A stretch of DNA of 64,000 bases from QHXM01 sp963697975 (GCA_963697975.1 OY969111.1:1426001-1490000); one strand, 5' to 3'. Positions 7,264 through 15,765 are shown, numbered from the stretch's first letter. Notes: generated by a model from the sequence alone, not told the origin. Made by a program: numbers and translations.

Positions 7264-9126
7264 ATGTGTGGCATTGTTGGATATGTCGGTAACAAGCAGG
7301 TCGTGCCCGTCATCATTGACGGGCTGCGTAAGCTCGAATATCGCGGCTACGATTCGGCTGGCATCGCGGTCGTTGACGAACGTCACGACCTTGAGATTCG
7401 CCGCGCCGAAGGCAAGCTCCGCAATCTGGAAGAGGCGATTCGCCTGTCTCCACTCGACGGCACTTACGGCATCGGCCATACGCGCTGGGCAACGCATGGG
7501 CGTCCGACGGAAGAGAATGCTCACCCGCACCGCGACTGCACGGGGCGTGTCGTCGTCGTTCACAACGGCATCATCGAAAACTACCTTCAACTGAAAGACC
7601 GCCTGCGCAAGACCGACCATCGCTTCGTCACCGAAACAGATACGGAAGTCGTCGCGCATTTAATCGAAGAATATCTGAAGATGGGCGACTCTTTCGAGAA
7701 GGCCGTGCGCCGGACCGTTTCAGATTTGCATGGCATCTTCGCCCTTTCCATCATTAACGCAGACGAGCCTGACACGATCATCGCCGTGCGTCAGGGGCCG
7801 CCCGTCGTCATCGGCCTCGGCGATGGCGAATACTTCGTCGCCTCCGACATTCCTCCAATCCTGCAACACACGCGCGACATCTTTTTCTTAGGCGACGGCG
7901 AAATCGCCGTGCTCACCCGCGACGCCGTGCGTGTCATAGATTTTGACGGAAACTCTGTCGAACCCGTGCAGCAACGCATCACCTGGGACCCGATCATGGC
8001 GGAGAAAGGCGGCTTCAAGCATTTCATGCTCAAAGAGATTTACGAGCAGCCGCGCGCCATTCGTGACACCGTGCAGGGACGCATCTCTTTGGACACGGGA
8101 CGCGTCTTCCTCGACGAGATGAAGAACATTACCGAGAGCGATTTCAAACGCTTCACTTCGATTAAGATTGCGGCCTGCGGCACGAGCTGGCACGCGGGGC
8201 TGGCCGGAAAGTACATGATCGAGCAACTGGCACGCGTCAACGTTGACGTTGATTACGCTTCGGAGTTCCGTTACCGCGATCCCGTCTTAGACGAAAACAC
8301 CTTGCTGCTCGTCATCTCTCAATCTGGCGAGACCGCCGACACCATCGCCGCGCTCCGTGAGGCGAAAGAACATAACGCAAAAGTTTTGGCCGTTTGCAAT
8401 GTGCAAGGCTCTATGATTATGCGTGAGGCGGACGGCGCTATCTTGACGCACGCCGGGCCGGAGATCGGCGTGGCTTCGACCAAAGCCTTCACCTCGCAGA
8501 TGATCGCGCTTTATCTCTTCGGCCTTTACCTGGGACAACTGCGCGGCGTGCTGTCTGAAACTCAGGCCATGCACCACGCGCAGCAACTGGCCGAGCTTCC
8601 CGTCAAGATCGAGCACCTTTTGAACGAGTCGGATGAGATTGAGGAACTCTCGAAAGAGTTTTTCCGCTCGACGGATTTTCTCTACCTCGGACGTGGCATC
8701 AACTTCCCCGTCGCGCTCGAAGGCGCGCTCAAGCTCAAGGAGATTTCCTATATCCACGCCGAAGGCTATCCGGCGGGCGAGATGAAGCACGGGCCGAACG
8801 CGCTCATTGACGAACGCTTGCCCGTCGTCTTCATCAATACGCGCGAGGATGGCAATCGCGCTTCCGAGATTCGTTACGAGAAGACACATTCGAACATCGT
8901 GGAAGTGAAAGCGCGCGAAGGCGTCGTCCTCTCGATTTTGAATGAAGGCGATTCGATGTCGTCGGTTACATCGGACCACGTCATCGAGATTCCCCCAGCG
9001 AGCGACCTGCTCTCGCCTATCTTAGCCGTCATCCCGCTGCAACTTCTGGCCTATCACATCGCCGTGCGTCGCGGCTGCGATGTTGACCAGCCGCGCAATC
9101 TGGCAAAGTCTGTGACCGTCGAATAG
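7264..9126 (+). CDS. glmS: GlmS, glutamine-fructose-6-phosphate aminotransferase
   Basis: A 620-residue enzyme converting fructose-6-phosphate and glutamine to glucosamine-6-phosphate, the first step of the hexosamine pathway. The mature N-terminus CGIVGYVG has the catalytic Cys2 of the class II glutaminase domain. HTRWATHGRPTEENAHPH and the two SIS sugar-isomerase domains follow (SQSGETADTIAAL; AEGYPAGEMKHGPNALI), ending in the expected PRNLAKSVTVE. It is preceded by a repeat hairpin and no glmS ribozyme. It forms a pathway unit with glmR and glmU upstream. Confidence 0.98.
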   Translation: MCGIVGYVGNKQVVPVIIDGLRKLEYRGYDSAGIAVVDERHDLEIRRAEGKLRNLEEAIRLSPLDGTYGIGHTRWATHGRPTEENAHPHRDCTGRVVVVHNGIIENYLQLKDRLRKTDHRFVTETDTEVVAHLIEEYLKMGDSFEKAVRRTVSDLHGIFALSIINADEPDTIIAVRQGPPVVIGLGDGEYFVASDIPPILQHTRDIFFLGDGEIAVLTRDAVRVIDFDGNSVEPVQQRITWDPIMAEKGGFKHFMLKEIYEQPRAIRDTVQGRISLDTGRVFLDEMKNITESDFKRFTSIKIAACGTSWHAGLAGKYMIEQLARVNVDVDYASEFRYRDPVLDENTLLLVISQSGETADTIAALREAKEHNAKVLAVCNVQGSMIMREADGAILTHAGPEIGVASTKAFTSQMIALYLFGLYLGQLRGVLSETQAMHHAQQLAELPVKIEHLLNESDEIEELSKEFFRSTDFLYLGRGINFPVALEGALKLKEISYIHAEGYPAGEMKHGPNALIDERLPVVFINTREDGNRASEIRYEKTHSNIVEVKAREGVVLSILNEGDSMSSVTSDHVIEIPPASDLLSPILAVIPLQLLAYHIAVRRGCDVDQPRNLAKSVTVE

Positions 9127-9131
9127 AGCTG

Positions 9132-9617
9132 TTGAAGAAAGAGATACAGGCTGGCACTCAAATCCGAATGACTGTGCCGGACGAGGCTTCTTTGATAGCG
9201 GCCGTCTTGCATAGATCGTTCGTAGAATACGAATCTTCTTACACGACGGAAGCGTTCGCGGCTACGATTTCTACGCCCGAACAGATTCGGGCGCGCATGA
9301 GCGAGGGGCCGGTCTGGATTGCTCTGCAAAATGGAGCGGTCGTCGGCACGGTGTCGGCAGTCGCAAAGGGCGCGGCGCTTTACATTCGCGGGATGGCGGT
9401 TGATCCGATAGTGCGAGGAGGCGGAATCGGGGGCGCTCTGTTGAAGTGCGCGGAAGAGTTCGCCATTCAGGGCGGGTTCAAATCCCTGCTTCTGAGTACG
9501 ACGCCTTTTCTCTCGCGCGCGATACGGCTATACGAAAGATACGGCTTTTGTCGCAATAACCAGGGGCCTCACGATTTGTTCGGGACGCCGCTCTTTACGA
9601 TGACGAAGATTTTGTAA
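9132..9617 (+). CDS. GNAT-family N-acetyltransferase
   Basis: A 161-residue single-domain GNAT protein. The first strand is IRMTVPDEASLIAAVLHRSF. The acetyl-CoA loop is MAVDPIVRGGGIGGALLKCA near residues 96-115, and the closing motif is AIRLYERYGF. The TTG start at 9132 lies only 6 bases after glmS and supplies the first beta strand; an internal ATG at 9168 would cut it. The substrate is unknown. Its place directly after glmS suggests shared transcription, though a role in amino-sugar acetylation is a guess because GlmU already does that step. Confidence 0.85.
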   Translation: MKKEIQAGTQIRMTVPDEASLIAAVLHRSFVEYESSYTTEAFAATISTPEQIRARMSEGPVWIALQNGAVVGTVSAVAKGAALYIRGMAVDPIVRGGGIGGALLKCAEEFAIQGGFKSLLLSTTPFLSRAIRLYERYGFCRNNQGPHDLFGTPLFTMTKIL

Positions 9618-9621
9618 AGAG

Positions 9622-9731
9622 CAGTGGTCAGTAGTCAGTGGTCAGCAAAGACAAAAGGCAGTAAAGACATGAAGCGTCTCTACTGCCTTCTTGCTTTTAA
9701 CTGACCACCGGCCACTGACTACTGACCACTG
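9622..9731. repeat. Heptamer-built hairpin between convergent genes (CAGTGGT type)
   Basis: The left arm is CAGTGGT, CAGTAGT, CAGTGGT, CAG. The right arm is ACTGACC, ACCGGCC, ACTGACT, ACTGACC, ACTG. An inner second hairpin has AAGGCAGTA paired with TACTGCCTT. It lies between the ends of the GNAT gene (plus) and rpoD (minus), so it is a plausible two-way transcript-end structure. The same words recur at 21782, 54388 and 56515. Confidence 0.85.
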
Positions 9732-9733
9732 TT

Positions 9734-11482
9734 TTACTGCTGGTCTTCGATGAAAGGCTTGAGCAACCTTGCGCGCGAAGGATGTCGTAGCTTTCTCAGC
9801 GCCTTGGCTTCAATTTGCCGGATGCGCTCGCGCGTGACGGAGAAGTCTTCGCCGACTTCTTCGAGCGTATGCTCTTCGCCCTGCGCGCCTAACCCGAAGC
9901 GCATCTTGATGACTTTCTCTTCACGCGGTGAAAGCGTCGCCAGCACCTCATCTGTAATCTCGCGCAAGTTGGAAGCGACAACCGATTCTGAAGGATTGCT
10001 GCCCGATTTGTCTTCGATGAAATCGCCGAGGTGCGAATCTTCCTCTTCGCCTATCGGCGTCTCCAAAGAGACAGGCTGCTGCGCCATCTTGAAAACGCTG
10101 CGGACTTTCGCCACAGACATATCAACGCGCTCGGCAATCTCCTCGTTGGTCGGCTCGCGCCCGAACTCCTGGACGAGCGCGCGAGAAGTCTTCACCAGCT
10201 TGTTGATCGTCTCAATCATGTGGACGGGGATACGAATCGTTCTGGCCTGATCCGCAATCGCCCTTGTAATGGCCTGCCGAATCCACCACGTCGCATAGGT
10301 CGAGAACTTGTAGCCGCGCCGCCATTCAAACTTGTCCACGGCTTTCATCAATCCGATGTTGCCTTCCTGAATCAAGTCCAGAAATTGCAGCCCGCGATTG
10401 ACATATTTCTTGGCGATGGAGACGACGAGGCGCAGGTTAGCTTCCGTCATCTCACGCTTGGCTTCAGTTGTCTGAGCCTCGCTGACGGCGATTGCCACGT
10501 GCGAACGCTTAATTTCGACGGGAGAGAGAGAAGTGTCCGCCTCAATCTGCTTGAGCCGCCTCCTGGCGACACTGATCTGCCGCTTGAATTCCTTCTCGTC
10601 TTCCGGCTTGATTCGCTTCCGGCCAAGCTTCTCCGTCAGCTTTTCGGCCTCACGCTCGAGGGCGCGCACCTCTTTGTAGACTACGCCAATCGAATGAATC
10701 AGACGCTGGCGCGTGTCTTCCTTGAGGTTCAAGTCCTTGATCTCACGCGCGATGTCCAGACGTGTCCGCACGGCCTTGCGCTTTAAGCGCAGGAATTTTT
10801 TCGACTTCTTGCCGCGCGTCACTTTCTGCTCGGCGCGCAGTTTCTCCCATTCCTTCTGTCCCTGCTTTGAAAGCGTGCGGATTCTCTGCAAGCCTTCCAT
10901 CGTCAGGCGCAGGTATTCGTCGCCCCTGTCTTCCTGCTCGTCAATGTCGGCCTGCTCGGAGAACGCCACGACATCACGGATGCTGAGCGTGCCCGCTTCC
11001 AACTCGTCGCCGATCTTCATCAACTCAGCGATGGCGATGGGCGAGCGCGAGATGACGCGGTTTGACCTGATCTGCCCGTTCTCAATGCGCTTGGCGATAG
11101 AGACTTCCTGCTCGCGTGTCAGAAGCGGAACGCGACCCATCTGGCGCAGGTACATACGCACCGGGTCGGTCGCTTTGTCTTCCTCGCCAGCAGATAAATC
11201 GAGTTCGTCTTCTTCAAAAGCCTCGCCGCTTTCCTCTGACGCTCCCGAAGAAACATCTTCCAGCAGCAGGGCTGCGGGGTCGGCTTCCGCCAGATTCGCC
11301 TCGTCCAGCTTTTGCAGGACATCCTCTAGTTTGTCGGTGACGACCGTTTCGCCCTCTTGTTCCTGATTCATACCATCAAAGGGGCGATATCTCTCATCGC
11401 CCAGCACCAGCGAACGAAACCCATCCTTGCTCACGTCTTTTTCAATCATGCTCACAATTTCACCTCTCGCGCGAGTCACCAT
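9734..11482 (-). CDS. rpoD: RpoD, primary sigma70 factor
   Basis: A 582-residue housekeeping sigma factor. It has an acidic N-terminal region, region 1.2 (DPVRMYLRQMGRVPLLTREQ), a long charged non-conserved insert, region 2 (ANLRLVVSIAKKYVNRGLQF; GYKFSTYATWWIRQAITRAI), region 3 (IPVHMIETINKL) and region 4 (LSPREEKVIKMRFGLG; SVTRERIRQIEAKALRKLR). ATG at 11482 follows GGGGGA by 4 bases and is preferred over the TTG at 11500. The first residues read MVTRARGE. The normal sigma 1.1 fold is not obvious and the N-terminus is mostly acidic and glutamate-rich. Confidence 0.96.
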   Translation of the reverse strand: MVTRARGEIVSMIEKDVSKDGFRSLVLGDERYRPFDGMNQEQEGETVVTDKLEDVLQKLDEANLAEADPAALLLEDVSSGASEESGEAFEEDELDLSAGEEDKATDPVRMYLRQMGRVPLLTREQEVSIAKRIENGQIRSNRVISRSPIAIAELMKIGDELEAGTLSIRDVVAFSEQADIDEQEDRGDEYLRLTMEGLQRIRTLSKQGQKEWEKLRAEQKVTRGKKSKKFLRLKRKAVRTRLDIAREIKDLNLKEDTRQRLIHSIGVVYKEVRALEREAEKLTEKLGRKRIKPEDEKEFKRQISVARRRLKQIEADTSLSPVEIKRSHVAIAVSEAQTTEAKREMTEANLRLVVSIAKKYVNRGLQFLDLIQEGNIGLMKAVDKFEWRRGYKFSTYATWWIRQAITRAIADQARTIRIPVHMIETINKLVKTSRALVQEFGREPTNEEIAERVDMSVAKVRSVFKMAQQPVSLETPIGEEEDSHLGDFIEDKSGSNPSESVVASNLREITDEVLATLSPREEKVIKMRFGLGAQGEEHTLEEVGEDFSVTRERIRQIEAKALRKLRHPSRARLLKPFIEDQQ

Positions 11483-11597
11483 ATGTTCCCCCGGACGCAA
11501 GCATCACAATAGAAAACATGTATGATGCGCCCATTCACCAATTAAAATAAATTCAAGAACCTGTCATCTTCCTAAAGAAACTTTGTCGGTAGAGATT

Positions 11598-11629
11598 GGT
11601 CGGGTCAGGCATTTCGCCCGACCCTGACC
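11598..11629. repeat. Short alternating-register hairpin (GGTCGGG / GGTCAGG)
   Basis: GGTCGGG (11598-11604) can pair with CCCGACC (11617-11623), while GGTCAGG (11603-11609) can pair with CCTGACC (11623-11629). It lies between the BON gene end and rpoD on the minus strand, so it may end the marR-BON transcript or sit in the rpoD leader. It resembles the heptamer hairpins elsewhere, in a minimal form. Confidence 0.55.
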
Positions 11630-11673
11630 TGCTCTTTCGTTTACTTACCTGCTCCACATTCAGGCTGACGCTC

Positions 11674-12237
11674 TTAGTAAGCCCTGTTTTCACGCTCTGA
11701 ACGAAGATTGTTCGTCACGGAGAAGACGCCCGATACACCGCGTGCCGCTATGTAAGCAAGGTTTTTATCGCCTTCGTTGGAGACGACACCTTCCAGCGTC
11801 ACATGGCCGCGATTAACGACGATGTGAATGGACGGATTTGCTCCCATCGCATAGCGATAGAGTCCACCCGTGCGAAACAGCGTGCGATAGGTGCGAACCC
11901 TTACGGAATCGTCAAAGGAAGAGAGCGGCAACACCTCAATCTGGTTGATGACGCGCGCAACTCCCTTAATCCGCGCCACGCGATTCTCCGCATCTTTGCG
12001 CGTCGTGGGGCGTACCACCTGCCCGTACAGCGTCACGGTGTCGCCTTCAACCTTATAAGCGAGGTTGTCGAATACACCATAATACGGCAGCGTGACAAGC
12101 TCTTTCTGAACTTTCTTCATAATCTGCTGCTGGTTGAGTCCCTGATCATTGGACGTGACAGGGGCGGCAACCGCCGCAGATGTGGCAATCGTTAAAGTTG
12201 CAGCAATTGCCAGGATTAGATTTCTCACTCTTCTCAT
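11674..12237 (-). CDS. Secreted BON-domain protein
   Basis: A 187-residue exported protein. It has a signal peptide (MRRVRNLILAIAATLTIATS, cut after AVAA) and two BON domains: residues ~35-105 (VTLYGQVVRPTTRKDAENRV; IKGVARVINQIEVLP) and ~130-180 (IHIVVNRGHVTLEGVVSNEG; GVSGVFSVTNNL). BON domains bind phospholipid or envelope components; OsmY-like proteins stabilise the envelope under stress. It starts 22 bases after the MarR-type regulator on the same strand, so the two form a likely operon in which the regulator controls an envelope-stress protein. Confidence 0.88.
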   Translation of the reverse strand: MRRVRNLILAIAATLTIATSAAVAAPVTSNDQGLNQQQIMKKVQKELVTLPYYGVFDNLAYKVEGDTVTLYGQVVRPTTRKDAENRVARIKGVARVINQIEVLPLSSFDDSVRVRTYRTLFRTGGLYRYAMGANPSIHIVVNRGHVTLEGVVSNEGDKNLAYIAARGVSGVFSVTNNLRSERENRAY

Positions 12238-12259
12238 TTTTCTTACTTCCCCCTTGGTT

Positions 12260-12769
12260 TTAACCGTTAACCCCTATTTGTTTCTTGCCTATTGAATTGC
12301 CGTGCGGTCGAAAACTTGCGCTCGATTCATAGCTTTCGAGCGCCTTGACCACTTTTTCCAGCACTTCGAGCGCCTGTTTGCGCTCCGTCTCGCTCAAATC
12401 CGCGAGCGCCTCGTTGAAAATTTCCCGGCGACGCTGGCGGAACTGATCCACCAGAATGCGCCCCTCGTCCGAGAGAGCGACAATCACACAACGCCTGTCA
12501 TCAGCAGTGGTGCTGCGTTCGATTAATCCTTTACGGATCAGGCGGTCGGTTAGTTGCGTAATGGCTGGCGCAGAGATTCTCATTTCCGCAGCCAACTGCC
12601 CTGTTTGCATGGGGCCGCGACGCAGAACCCTTAAAAGCTGCGCCTGCGGCAGGGTGAGTTCCAGTTCCGTAATCTGCTTCTGGTACTGGTCAATCATCAA
12701 CCCGGACATAATCTCCGTAAAACTGTTCAAAACGTCCTCCACCTCCGCTGCTGGCGATGATCCTGCCAT
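12260..12769 (-). CDS. MarR-family transcriptional regulator
   Basis: A 169-residue winged-helix protein. Residues ~35-110 carry the MarR fold: LTLPQAQLLRVLRRGPMQTG, recognition helix AEMRISAPAITQLTDRLIRKG, and the wing with DDRRCVIVALSDEGR. A coiled dimerisation helix follows. Family members are small-ligand-responsive repressors that often regulate themselves and a neighbour. It is upstream of and probably co-transcribed with the BON gene. A near-consensus promoter with a palindrome inside its spacer lies just upstream (12822-12851), which supports autoregulation. Confidence 0.92.
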   Translation of the reverse strand: MAGSSPAAEVEDVLNSFTEIMSGLMIDQYQKQITELELTLPQAQLLRVLRRGPMQTGQLAAEMRISAPAITQLTDRLIRKGLIERSTTADDRRCVIVALSDEGRILVDQFRQRRREIFNEALADLSETERKQALEVLEKVVKALESYESSASFRPHGNSIGKKQIGVNG

Positions 12770-12821
12770 CAGACCCCTCCCCCTCCGCTACTTAACAAAT
12801 CTGAAAATTTAAGATGCCTTA

Positions 12822-12851
12822 AATATAAAGGCAGTTGCCTTCCGGCGTCAA
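12822..12851 (-). promoter_or_regulatory. Sigma70 promoter with palindromic operator for the MarR gene
   Basis: On the minus strand TTGACG (12846-12851), an 18-base spacer and TATATT (12822-12827) make a good sigma70 promoter. The spacer next to the -10 box holds the dyad AAGGCAACTGCCTT (12828-12841), 6-base arms around 2 bases. The MarR start is ~53 bases downstream. A repressor bound there would block RNA polymerase. Confidence 0.65.
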
Positions 12852-12934
12852 CCCGGCGAGGGGAGGCAGGCGTGTTGGCAAAACCTTGAATTTCAGACTA
12901 TTTACGCAGATTTCTCGGGAATTTCGATGCTCCT

Positions 12935-13399
12935 TCAGGGCTTTTTCCCGGCGGCCAGTTGGGCAATCGCCTTTTCGATTCTACGCGTCCGCGTCTCCGG
13001 CCTTTTAGCCTCTTCGATGGCGAGCGCGTGTTCCTTCTGGTGCGTGTAACTCAATTTCTCCCACATGGCGCGGGCCTCTTTGTTGGCTTTGAGCGCGCGA
13101 GCGAAGTCTGCGGGCGGCGTAATAATGCGCGGCTCGTTGTCTCGTTCCATCACGACAGAGACGGTCTCGCCGCCTTTGGCCTTCGCGCCTGCGCGGATGT
13201 TTTTGTTCACGACCATGTAGTGGCAGCCTCCGCCCATCGGGAAGATCGAGCCGCGATAGGGGAATCCGTTGATTGTCCCGCGCACGGGCACGCGCGCCCG
13301 CGTCCCGAAAACCTTCAGCACGTCAAACGGAACTTGAATTCCTGTCGCCTCGCTGGTCTCGTGCTTTTCGAGCAAGACACGGAATCGTTTCGTGGGCAT
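12935..13399 (-). CDS. DUF1905 / YdeI-OmpD-associated-like protein
   Basis: A 154-residue protein. The first ~85 residues match the DUF1905 small beta-barrel type (RFRVLLEKHETSEATGIQVP; VRGTINGFPYRGSIFPMGGG). The C-terminal part has the YdeI-like helical segment with PADFARALKANKEARAMWEK and SYTHQKEHALAIEEAKRPET. The molecular role of this family is not established; members are common in soil bacteria. The ATG at 13399 follows GGAGGGAACT, so it is chosen over upstream in-frame codons. Confidence 0.85.
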   Translation of the reverse strand: MPTKRFRVLLEKHETSEATGIQVPFDVLKVFGTRARVPVRGTINGFPYRGSIFPMGGGCHYMVVNKNIRAGAKAKGGETVSVVMERDNEPRIITPPADFARALKANKEARAMWEKLSYTHQKEHALAIEEAKRPETRTRRIEKAIAQLAAGKKP

Positions 13400-13451
13400 A
13401 GTTCCCTCCTTCATCAGAAACCACAATTTACCACAGAGAGACACGGAGAAC

Positions 13452-13535
13452 CGATGAACTCTGAACGATGAACGATGAACTGAAAAGCCTTTGTCTTTAC
13501 TTCCGCGTTCAGCGTTTCGACTTCATCGTTCTCTC
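13452..13535. repeat. Intergenic repeat (GAACGAT heptamers with partial inverted arm)
   Basis: The words GAACTCT, GAACGAT, GAACGAT, GAACTGA are followed by CTTTACTTCCGCGTTCAGCG and a TTCATCGTTC arm. The second half recurs nearly unchanged at 49520-49620. A stretch just before (about 13431-13449), with CACAGAGAGACACGGAGAA, resembles another word family seen at 63616. It sits upstream of the small gene at 13670. Confidence 0.6.
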
Positions 13536-13669
13536 TATGATTGATCGTCGATTTTACGCAAAAGTCGCACGGTTTGTTTGTCGAAATTTGTTGCAGCCGA
13601 GCGAGAGGCTTTATACTGCCCTGACTTTCCATCCGAATTCGATTTCAAGGCGGGAGACGGGAGCGACAG

Positions 13670-13849
13670 ATGAAAAAAGCAGATGAAGAGCAGATCAGGC
13701 TGGTGGTACAAAATGAGCTTCTGGCGATTATCAGCGACGCGCAGGATTCTCTGGGAATGAAGAAAGACCCGACGGGAATGGGCAGGCGGGCGCTTGAAGG
13801 ATTGGCGGACCTGATTAGAAGCCGCCAATCAACTCAAACCGACGAGTAA
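13670..13849 (+). CDS. Small 59-residue protein, unknown
   Basis: A short open frame beginning MKKADEEQIRLVVQNELLAI and ending SRQSTQTDE. GGGAG lies 6 bases before the ATG. It is helical and charged, with no signal peptide, cysteine or named motif. Its codon use matches the neighbours, and it ends 30 bases before the zinc-ribbon/NHL gene at 13880, so co-transcription is likely. The function is not recognisable. It is real on the evidence of start site, spacing and composition, but its shortness keeps confidence moderate. Confidence 0.6.
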   Translation: MKKADEEQIRLVVQNELLAIISDAQDSLGMKKDPTGMGRRALEGLADLIRSRQSTQTDE

Positions 13850-13879
13850 AGAAGTCGAGACGTTTATCACAACACAGCA

Positions 13880-15256
13880 ATGAGCAAACCTTTCAAATGC
13901 ACCTCGTGCGGCGGGCCGCTCGAATACGATGGCCGCGCCTCGACCGTTCGCTGCCCGTTCTGCGGCAACTCGATCATCGTGCCGGAGGAACTGCGCGCCA
14001 AACCCGCCGAGTCGTGGGGTTCGGGGCTGGTGGACGGCATCTTCAAGTTGCAGCAGCGCGCCGCAAACCTTCAGGAAATCGCGCGGCTGGCTCGCAGCAA
14101 CCGGAAGCTTGAAGCCATCAAGCTCTACCGCGAAATCTTCGGCGTCGGATTGGAAGAAGCCAAAGCCGCCGTTGACCGGATGGCCGTAGGCGAGGCGGCA
14201 GAAGCAGTGGTGATGTCCGCTAACGCGCCCGCGTTTCACCAACACGTTTTTGACCCGCAGACTGTGATACGCCCCGTTAAGCGTTTCACTATGTTCTGGG
14301 TAATCATGGTGCTCGTCATCGTCGGTTTCACCGTCGCCCTCGGGCTGATAATAAAATCCGTCGTTGACAAAAAGGTCGGAGAATTCCTGCCTTCCTCTTC
14401 CTCAAGGCATTCCTCAGCTGCTTCGACCTCGACCTCGCCTGTCGCGCCCGGCTTCGCCAGCGTCGCGCTCAAGTTTGGCAGTGAAGGCATCGGGCCGGGA
14501 ATGTTCAAGGACGCGCGCAGCATCGCTGTGGACGGCGAGGGGAAAATCTACGTCGGCGAATATTACGGCAGCGGTCGCATACAGGTCTTCGATTCAGAAG
14601 GCAAGTTCATCACGCAATGGACGGTTGACCCGAAGATGCCTTTGAGGGATTTAACGGTTGACCGTAAGGGGACGGTGTACGTCGTCCAGCACGGCGAGAT
14701 TTCCCGTTTCGAGGGTGAAAGCGGCGACCCGCTCGGCAAGGTCGAATACAGCGGAGGCGGGCGCGCCTATTTTGATAACGCGCGCGCGCTGCCCGGTGGC
14801 GGCATGATCGCCATCATGAACAATGAAGACATCGTGCGCTTCAACGCCAGCGGGCAAATCACCCGTACCATCAACAAATCCGTCAGCGGGCAAACCGACC
14901 GCTCAGAGTTGGACGCGAGCGTGGCAGCGGACGGGCTGGGAAACATCTACGTGCTGGGGTCATTCAACGAAGCCGTTTTCAAATATTCGCCTGATGGACG
15001 TTTCCTCAATAAGTTCGGCGGCGACGGCGACGGGGCTGGTCAGTTTCGCGCCGTGCAGGCAATCGCGGTGGACGGTCAGGGACGCGTCTACGTCAGCGAC
15101 ATCAAGGGCATTCAGGTCTTCGATTCGGAAGGTCGCTATCTGGAAACGTTCAAAGTTGACGGTAACGTCGCCTTCGGCATGGTCTTCAACGACAAAAACG
15201 AACTCCTTGTCGCGGCGCGCACGCAGGTGGTGAAATACAGGTTGAATAAACCGTAG
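13880..15256 (+). CDS. Zinc ribbon - L7/L12-like helix - TM - NHL beta-propeller protein
   Basis: A 458-residue modular membrane protein. A zinc ribbon spans C7, C10, C25 and C28. A segment at ~70-105 resembles the ribosomal L7/L12 C-terminal fold (LEAIKLYREIFGVGLEEAKA). One transmembrane helix follows near 135-160 (MFWVIMVLVIVGFTVALGLI), then a serine-rich linker. From ~195 there is a beta-propeller of NHL-type repeats (ARSIAVDGEGKIYVGEYYGS; QAIAVDGQGRVYVSDIKGIQ). The propeller should lie outside the membrane and bind a ligand or partner, with the zinc ribbon inside (inference). The architecture is unusual; function unknown. Confidence 0.8.
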   Translation: MSKPFKCTSCGGPLEYDGRASTVRCPFCGNSIIVPEELRAKPAESWGSGLVDGIFKLQQRAANLQEIARLARSNRKLEAIKLYREIFGVGLEEAKAAVDRMAVGEAAEAVVMSANAPAFHQHVFDPQTVIRPVKRFTMFWVIMVLVIVGFTVALGLIIKSVVDKKVGEFLPSSSSRHSSAASTSTSPVAPGFASVALKFGSEGIGPGMFKDARSIAVDGEGKIYVGEYYGSGRIQVFDSEGKFITQWTVDPKMPLRDLTVDRKGTVYVVQHGEISRFEGESGDPLGKVEYSGGGRAYFDNARALPGGGMIAIMNNEDIVRFNASGQITRTINKSVSGQTDRSELDASVAADGLGNIYVLGSFNEAVFKYSPDGRFLNKFGGDGDGAGQFRAVQAIAVDGQGRVYVSDIKGIQVFDSEGRYLETFKVDGNVAFGMVFNDKNELLVAARTQVVKYRLNKP

Positions 15257-15292
15257 CTTCGATTATCGTAGCGCGACATAGGGAAACGGCCA

Positions 15293-15544
15293 ATGAAGAA
15301 ACGGAAGCTTCTACGAAAGGCGCTGACAGGCCCGAAGAATTTTCGTTTCAGCGATATGATTATACTGGTCGAGGCTTTTGGATTCCGCTTATCGAGGGCA
15401 AGCGGGAGTCACCACATATTTGTACATCCAGAGGTCACGGAACTGGTAAACTTGCAGGAAGTTCAGGGTAAAGCCAAGCCTTATCAAATCAGCCAGTTTC
15501 TCCAACTGGTCGAAAAGTATAATCTCAAGTTCGGAGAGGATTGA
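15293..15544 (+). CDS. hicA: HicA-family mRNA interferase toxin
   Basis: An 83-residue protein with the HicA double-stranded-RNA-binding-like fold. It has LLRKALTGPKNFRFSDMIIL, the catalytic-histidine motif SGSHHIFVHP, and a C-terminal helix ISQFLQLVEKYNLKFGE. HicA cleaves mRNA and is neutralised by HicB. Its stop codon shares one base with the hicB start, so the two are translationally coupled. It is in toxin-first order, as usual for hicAB. The N-terminal ~15 residues precede the usual start of the fold. Confidence 0.87.
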   Translation: MKKRKLLRKALTGPKNFRFSDMIILVEAFGFRLSRASGSHHIFVHPEVTELVNLQEVQGKAKPYQISQFLQLVEKYNLKFGED

Positions 15545-15765
15545 TGAAAGACTATCATATCAATATCTTTTACAGTGAAGCGGACGAAGGCTATATTGCA
15601 GATATTCCCGACCTCGCGATGTGCTCTGCCTTTGGCCAGTCGCCTGCCGAAGCTCTTGCTGAAGTTGAAGCAGCCAAAAAGCTCTGGTTGGAAGCAGCAC
15701 ACGCCGAAGGGAAATCAATACCCAGGCCGCGATATCGACCGGCGATTTACAAACTCGCGTCTTAA
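15544..15765 (+). CDS. hicB: HicB-family antitoxin
   Basis: A 73-residue protein starting MKDYHINIFYSEADEGYIAD, with PDLAMCSAFGQSPAEALAEV and a C-terminal PRPRYRPAIYKLAS. This is the short HicB form: a partly degraded RNase-H fold that covers the HicA active site, without an obvious separate DNA-binding domain. The ATG at 15544 overlaps the hicA stop by one base; an in-frame TTG at 15541 is less likely. Lacking a clear HTH or RHH tail, autoregulation may be weak or may depend on the complex (inference). Confidence 0.87.
   Translation: MKDYHINIFYSEADEGYIADIPDLAMCSAFGQSPAEALAEVEAAKKLWLEAAHAEGKSIPRPRYRPAIYKLAS

Noticed and set aside
8287..8979. 230-codon minus-strand frame opposite glmS
   Set aside because: Shadow of the strongly conserved GlmS isomerase domain; no start signal or family features.
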